Of a stretch of DNA of 8,070 nucleotides, positions 4,521 to 8,070 are shown one piece after another; the stretch's first letter is position 1; each line of letters opens with the position of its first letter. The DNA comes from Mariprofundales bacterium (GTDB lineage Bacteria > Pseudomonadota > Zetaproteobacteria > Mariprofundales > S012-25). The notes beneath the pieces are model-generated. The model did not search any database, was not told where the DNA came from, and saw only the letters and a program-made list of their open reading frames with translations. Both the position numbers and the translations under genes were made by a program. The stretch spans positions 1-8,070 of the forward strand of contig WFOX01000216.1 in assembly GCA_015487905.1 (NCBI GenBank). Reading direction: 5' to 3'.

Positions 4521-7169
4521 TCAATGCGCAAGCAATGCCAAGAAGCGCTCGCGCACCATTTGCATGCGCGCAAGCAGCGCTTGGGGAGAGGAAAAGGCCG
4601 TGTGGCGCGCAAGCGTCCGCCAGGCGGCATCGCTCGGATCGCGCGGAATGCGCTCGCAAGGGGCTTCCAACTCAATCCAAAGCGCTTCGCGCGCTTGCAT
4701 GAAGTCCGCATAGGTCTCGGCGAGAAACGGCGCCGCTTCGCGAAACTCCTTGGGGATAGAGGCCGAAAGCCCTTGCAGGGTTGCAAGCACGCTGGGTGTG
4801 CCCTCGTGCCAGATGAGCCGCACGAACTGGGCGAGAAACTCAATGTCGCTCATGCCGCCTGCGCCGTGCTTGAGGTTGATGAAGCGCGCATCCGCCGCGT
4901 GATGCGCCTCCATCTTCGCGCGCATCGCGCGCATCTCGGCGGCGATGTGGGCGGGGTTGCGCGGCATCGCGAGCACCTCGGCGATGGCTGCTTCCACCTT
5001 GGAGCGCAAGTCCTCGGGGCCGGCGATCACGCGCGCGCGCACAAGCGCCTGATGCTCCCAGGTGAGCGCCCAGCGATGTTGATACTCCTCAAATGCGGCC
5101 AATGTGGATACGAGGATGCCTTGCCTTCCTGATGGACGCAGGCGCATATCCACGGCAAGGCCTGGGCCGAAGGGCGGGGTGGCGCTCAAAAGCGCGATCA
5201 CGCGGCGGCCAAGCCGCTGCGCACGCGCAAAGTCTTTGGCTTCGGTGAGAAACACGAGATCCAAATCCGAGGCAAGCGACATTTCTTGGGCGCCGAGCTT
5301 GCCCATCGCCACAATCGCAAAAGGAAATCCTTGCGCGATTCCCATCTCGCGCATGGCCACGGCCAAGCAAGCGCGCACGGCGGCTTCGGCCACGCAGCTC
5401 CACTCGCGCGCAAGTTCATGCGCCCGCAAGCGGTGCGCATCCCAAGCGAGCGCGAGCGTGATGCGGGCTTGATCCACAGCGCGCGCGATGCGCGCCCGCG
5501 CTTCTTCACCCGTGTGTGCGCAGGCGGCCTCTATTGCGCGCACGAGCGCCGCGATCTCGGCCTCGCCGCGCTCGGCGGCAAGCGGCCATTCCAGCCATGC
5601 GGGATCGCGCGCAACGCGCTCGGCGAGAAAGCGGCCTGCGGCAAGCACGCCGATGAGCCAGCGCCGTGCGCCCTCGTGGTGCGCAAGCAAGTCCATCCAA
5701 TGCGCGCGACCGCTGATGTTGCGCAAAAGATCCACGAAGAGGCTGAGCGCGCGCACGCCGTTGGCGTCTTCTGCCCATGCGGGCAGCGCTTCGCACAGCA
5801 CAACCGCCACCTCGCGATGCGCGCGCTCCGGCAAAAGCCCGCGATCCAGCCATGCGCCGATCTCTTGGAGCAGCGCCGCCACATGCGCGCGATGCGTTTC
5901 AGGAAACATGTCCGCCCAGCGCTCAGACTCGTCCCACGGAAAGGCCGCGGGAGCCTTTTCCTCTGCAAACAACGAGCGAAAGCGCGCCGCGACGCGCTCT
6001 GTGATTGTTTGGGCAAGCTCAAGTTGAAAGTCCGCAAGCGCGGCGCGAAACACGGCCTCGGCATCCGCATCCAGCCGATGCCCGACATCGCCGCGCGCGG
6101 CTTGCCAGGCGTGCTCCAGGCGGCGCAGAAACTTGTAGTCCTCGGCATGCCTTTGGGCTTCCTCCGCAGCAAGCAACCCCTCGTTGGCAAGCGCTTGAGT
6201 GGCCTCCAGCACGGCGCGCACGCGCAAGGCCGGCTTGCGCCCGCCATAGATGAGCTGCATCGCTTGCACGAAAAACTCGGCCTCGCGAATGCCGCCCCGG
6301 CCGCGCTTGATGTCCCAGCCCGGGCCGAAGTCCTCGCCCTTTGCTTGCGCATCCATGCGCGCCTTCATCCCAGCCAGCGCCGCAAGCGCTGCATAGTCCA
6401 AATGCCGACGAAACACGAAGGCTTTGCGCAGGCGCTCCACTTCCTCGGCAAGCGCGGCATCGCCGGCAATAGGGCGCGCGCGCAGCCATGCCGCGCGTTC
6501 CCATGTTTGCGCGTAGGACTCCAAGTGCGCGACGAGCGCCGCCAGGCGCGTGGCCGCAGGCGCACCCTCACCACCCGGGCGCAGGCGCAGATCCACGCGC
6601 CAGGCTTGGCCTTCGGGCGTGCGCTCGCCAAACAAGCGCACGAACAGTTGCAAGGCCCGCTGCGCAAACACGGCGGCATCCTGCTCTTCGGCATCCCAAA
6701 CCCAGACGAGATCCCAATCGGAGGCGAGATTGACCTCTTCGCCGCCAAGCTTGCCGAGCGCAACAAAAAGCCAACGAAAGCCAGCGGGCATAGGTCTGCG
6801 CATGGCCGCGAAGCCAAGCGCCACCCGCGCGCCTTCGGCGATGAGCGCATCGCAAAAGCGCGAAAGCGCAAGCCAACCCTGCTCGGGCGCTTGTTGCGCG
6901 CCGAACTCCCACCATACGGTTTGCACGCGCGCAAGCGCCGCAAGCCTCCGCATGCGCGCCTGCTGCGCGGCAAAATCGCCGTCCCAGGGCTGAATGTCCG
7001 CAGGATCGGGAAGCTGCGGCGGCCAGGCGAGCGCCTTGCGCAGACCCTCTTCGTCTAAAAGCGTGAGCTGCTCACGGAAATAGGGGAGATATTCAGCAAG
7101 GACACGCGCACGCGCATAGGCCTCGGAAGAGGGAAGGGCGCGTAGGCGGCGGATGAGGTCTTGCTTCAA
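4521..7169 (-). CDS. glnE: Glutamine synthetase adenylyltransferase / adenylyl-removing enzyme
   Basis: Bifunctional enzyme that attaches AMP to, and phosphorolytically removes it from, a Tyr of glutamine synthetase. It switches the enzyme off in nitrogen excess; the known controllers are PII and glutamine. The 882 residues are slightly shorter than E. coli GlnE (946). Two nucleotidyltransferase domains are visible. The N-terminal (adenylyl-removing) one has GKLGGEE and SDWDLVW with metal-binding Asp151 and Asp153; the C-terminal (adenylylating) one has GKLGAQE and SDLDLVF with Asp635 and Asp637. Each is followed by its helical PII-uridylyltransferase-like segment, with GGIREAEFF near 290 and GAGGMSDIEFLAQF near 768. 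Both active sites look intact. The start is a TTG at 7169–7167 that overlaps the upstream TGA as TTGA; longer frames would run deep into the upstream gene. No clear Shine-Dalgarno sequence precedes it, so translation is probably coupled to the upstream gene. Confidence 0.95.
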   Translation of the reverse strand: MKQDLIRRLRALPSSEAYARARVLAEYLPYFREQLTLLDEEGLRKALAWPPQLPDPADIQPWDGDFAAQQARMRRLAALARVQTVWWEFGAQQAPEQGWLALSRFCDALIAEGARVALGFAAMRRPMPAGFRWLFVALGKLGGEEVNLASDWDLVWVWDAEEQDAAVFAQRALQLFVRLFGERTPEGQAWRVDLRLRPGGEGAPAATRLAALVAHLESYAQTWERAAWLRARPIAGDAALAEEVERLRKAFVFRRHLDYAALAALAGMKARMDAQAKGEDFGPGWDIKRGRGGIREAEFFVQAMQLIYGGRKPALRVRAVLEATQALANEGLLAAEEAQRHAEDYKFLRRLEHAWQAARGDVGHRLDADAEAVFRAALADFQLELAQTITERVAARFRSLFAEEKAPAAFPWDESERWADMFPETHRAHVAALLQEIGAWLDRGLLPERAHREVAVVLCEALPAWAEDANGVRALSLFVDLLRNISGRAHWMDLLAHHEGARRWLIGVLAAGRFLAERVARDPAWLEWPLAAERGEAEIAALVRAIEAACAHTGEEARARIARAVDQARITLALAWDAHRLRAHELAREWSCVAEAAVRACLAVAMREMGIAQGFPFAIVAMGKLGAQEMSLASDLDLVFLTEAKDFARAQRLGRRVIALLSATPPFGPGLAVDMRLRPSGRQGILVSTLAAFEEYQHRWALTWEHQALVRARVIAGPEDLRSKVEAAIAEVLAMPRNPAHIAAEMRAMRAKMEAHHAADARFINLKHGAGGMSDIEFLAQFVRLIWHEGTPSVLATLQGLSASIPKEFREAAPFLAETYADFMQAREALWIELEAPCERIPRDPSDAAWRTLARHTAFSSPQALLARMQMVRERFLALLAH

Positions 7170-8070
7170 TCCAGCGGCTGAAACGGCTCGTCGTGCCAGG
7201 GGAGTCCGAAGCGCGCGATGCGCGCAAGGAACGGATCGGGATCCAGCTCCTCCACATTCCAGACGCCGGCCTTGCGCCATGTGCCGTTTGCGACAAGCGC
7301 TGCCGCGCTTGCCGCGGGCACGCCGGTCGTGTAGCTCACGGCCTGGGCGCCGGTTTCGCGAAACGCCTCTTCGTGGTCGCAGACATTGTAAATGTAGCGC
7401 GTAAAGCGCTCATCGCCTTTGCGGCCTGTGATGATGCAGCCGATGTTCGTCTTGCCCTTCGTGCGCGCGCCAAGCGTAGCTGGATCGGGAAGCAGCGCCT
7501 TCAAAAACTCCACGGGCGCGATCTCCACGCCCTTGATGCGGATAGGCTCCACGCGATGCAGTCCAAGGTTGCAAATCACTTCCAGGTGCTTGAGGTAGTT
7601 GTCGGAAAAGGTCATCCAAAAGCGGATGCGTTTGAGGCCCGGGATGTGCTTGCTCAACGATTCCAGCTCTTCATGGTAGAGAAGATAAGCCTTGCGTGGG
7701 CCGATCTCTGGAAAGTCAAACACGCGCGAAAACTCTAGCGGCTTTGTTTGCACCCAGCGCCCGTTTTCCCAATAGCGCCCGGGCTGGGTGACCTCGCGGA
7801 TGTTGATCTCGGGGTTGAAGTTGGTGGCGAACGGAAGCCCATGCTCGCCCGCATTGCAGTCCAAGATGTCAATCGTTTCAATCTCATCAAAGTGGTGCTT
7901 GAGCGCATAGGCGCAGAAGGCGTTCGTAACACCCGGATCAAAGCCTGCGCCGAGCACGGCGGTAAGCCCCGCCTTCGCAAAGTCCTCGCGCCGCGCCCAT
8001 TGCTCGGCATAGCGGAAACGCGGCTCATCCGGCGGCTCGTAGTTGGCCGTGTCAATGTAGTGGCAGCCGG
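7166..8070 (-). CDS. Carboxynorspermidine synthase-type saccharopine dehydrogenase family protein, 3' part (5' end outside window)
   Basis: Probable NADPH-dependent enzyme that condenses aspartate semialdehyde with a diamine to give carboxy(nor)spermidine, the first step of the alternative spermidine pathway. The gene is open at the right edge; 300 C-terminal residues are visible of an expected ~400. The N-terminal Rossmann nucleotide-binding part is mostly missing. Visible landmarks in order are HYIDTANYEP near the start, LGAGFDPGVTN at ~39–49, FSDNYLKHLEVICNLGL mid-way, YTTGVPAA from ~246, and WNVEELDPDPF with FGLPW near the end. The last of these are typical of carboxynorspermidine dehydrogenases rather than of fungal lysine-pathway saccharopine dehydrogenases. 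Its usual partner, a carboxynorspermidine decarboxylase (nspC), would be expected nearby, perhaps upstream of the window. Its substrate, aspartate semialdehyde, is one step downstream of LysC, encoded on the opposite strand here. The TGA stop overlaps the glnE TTG start. Confidence 0.88.
   Translation of the reverse strand, partial: GCHYIDTANYEPPDEPRFRYAEQWARREDFAKAGLTAVLGAGFDPGVTNAFCAYALKHHFDEIETIDILDCNAGEHGLPFATNFNPEINIREVTQPGRYWENGRWVQTKPLEFSRVFDFPEIGPRKAYLLYHEELESLSKHIPGLKRIRFWMTFSDNYLKHLEVICNLGLHRVEPIRIKGVEIAPVEFLKALLPDPATLGARTKGKTNIGCIITGRKGDERFTRYIYNVCDHEEAFRETGAQAVSYTTGVPAASAAALVANGTWRKAGVWNVEELDPDPFLARIARFGLPWHDEPFQPLD

Noticed and set aside
4443..4560. A promoter for the secreted protein gene
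   Set aside because: TTGGCA and TACGAT resemble -35 and -10 boxes but are far too widely spaced to pair, and no other combination fits.
5286..7058. A 590-codon open frame on the plus strand opposite glnE
   Set aside because: It is antisense to a gene with intact family motifs. Its translation is Arg/Ala/His-rich without recognisable domains, as expected for shadow frames in GC-rich coding DNA.
7167..7280. A longer GlnE starting at 7280
   Set aside because: The extra 37 residues lie wholly inside the end of the upstream gene, look unlike GlnE, and the TTG at 7169 gives a normal N-terminus and a tidy TTGA junction.
7955..7957. GTG as the start of the saccharopine dehydrogenase family gene
   Set aside because: The same frame continues to the right edge and encodes conserved sequence (YIDTANYEP), so the GTG is internal.
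1..8070. Mobile elements, CRISPR, tRNA or other structured RNA genes
   Set aside because: No transposase or integrase frames, no terminal repeats, no regularly spaced direct repeats and no tRNA-like segment were seen; nearly every base is in a recognised gene.

Overview
The window is a gene-dense, visibly GC-rich stretch of ordinary chromosome. It most resembles a beta- or gammaproteobacterium. The reasons are the comEC–exbB–exbD order, a full-length two-domain GlnE, and a monofunctional two-ACT-domain aspartokinase with an internal start. I cannot place it to genus. There are no mobile elements, CRISPR arrays, tRNAs or rRNAs that I can support, and no base-composition break that would suggest recent transfer.

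Left half (1–3936, plus strand): the 3' part of comEC (DNA uptake channel, open at the left edge) overlaps exbB by 17 nt. exbB overlaps exbD by 4 nt (TTGA), and exbD abuts the aspartokinase gene lysC with no gap. This looks like one transcript. However, the last ~80 bp of comEC hold a terminator-like hairpin and a plausible sigma70-type promoter, so exbB-exbD-lysC may also be transcribed on their own. lysC contains a near-ideal internal ribosome binding site and ATG at the boundary of its kinase and ACT parts, as expected for an alpha2beta2 enzyme with a separately translated beta subunit.

Right half (8070–3933, minus strand): the 3' three-quarters of a carboxynorspermidine synthase-type saccharopine dehydrogenase family gene (open at the right edge) is followed by glnE (glutamine synthetase adenylyltransferase/adenylyl-removing enzyme), again with a 4-nt TTGA overlap. 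After a 78-nt gap comes a small secreted protein of unknown function with a strong Shine-Dalgarno sequence. The two transcription units converge with physically overlapping stop codons (TTAG at 3933–3936), leaving no intergenic space for a terminator.

Functionally this is core metabolism and envelope biology: natural transformation, proton-driven envelope energisation, entry to the aspartate amino-acid family, nitrogen control and polyamine synthesis. I did not find a clear undescribed system. The items most worth a second look are the regulatory architecture around 1622–1657, the internal lysC start, the altered metal-binding motif of ComEC, the unknown secreted protein, and the stop-on-stop convergent junction.
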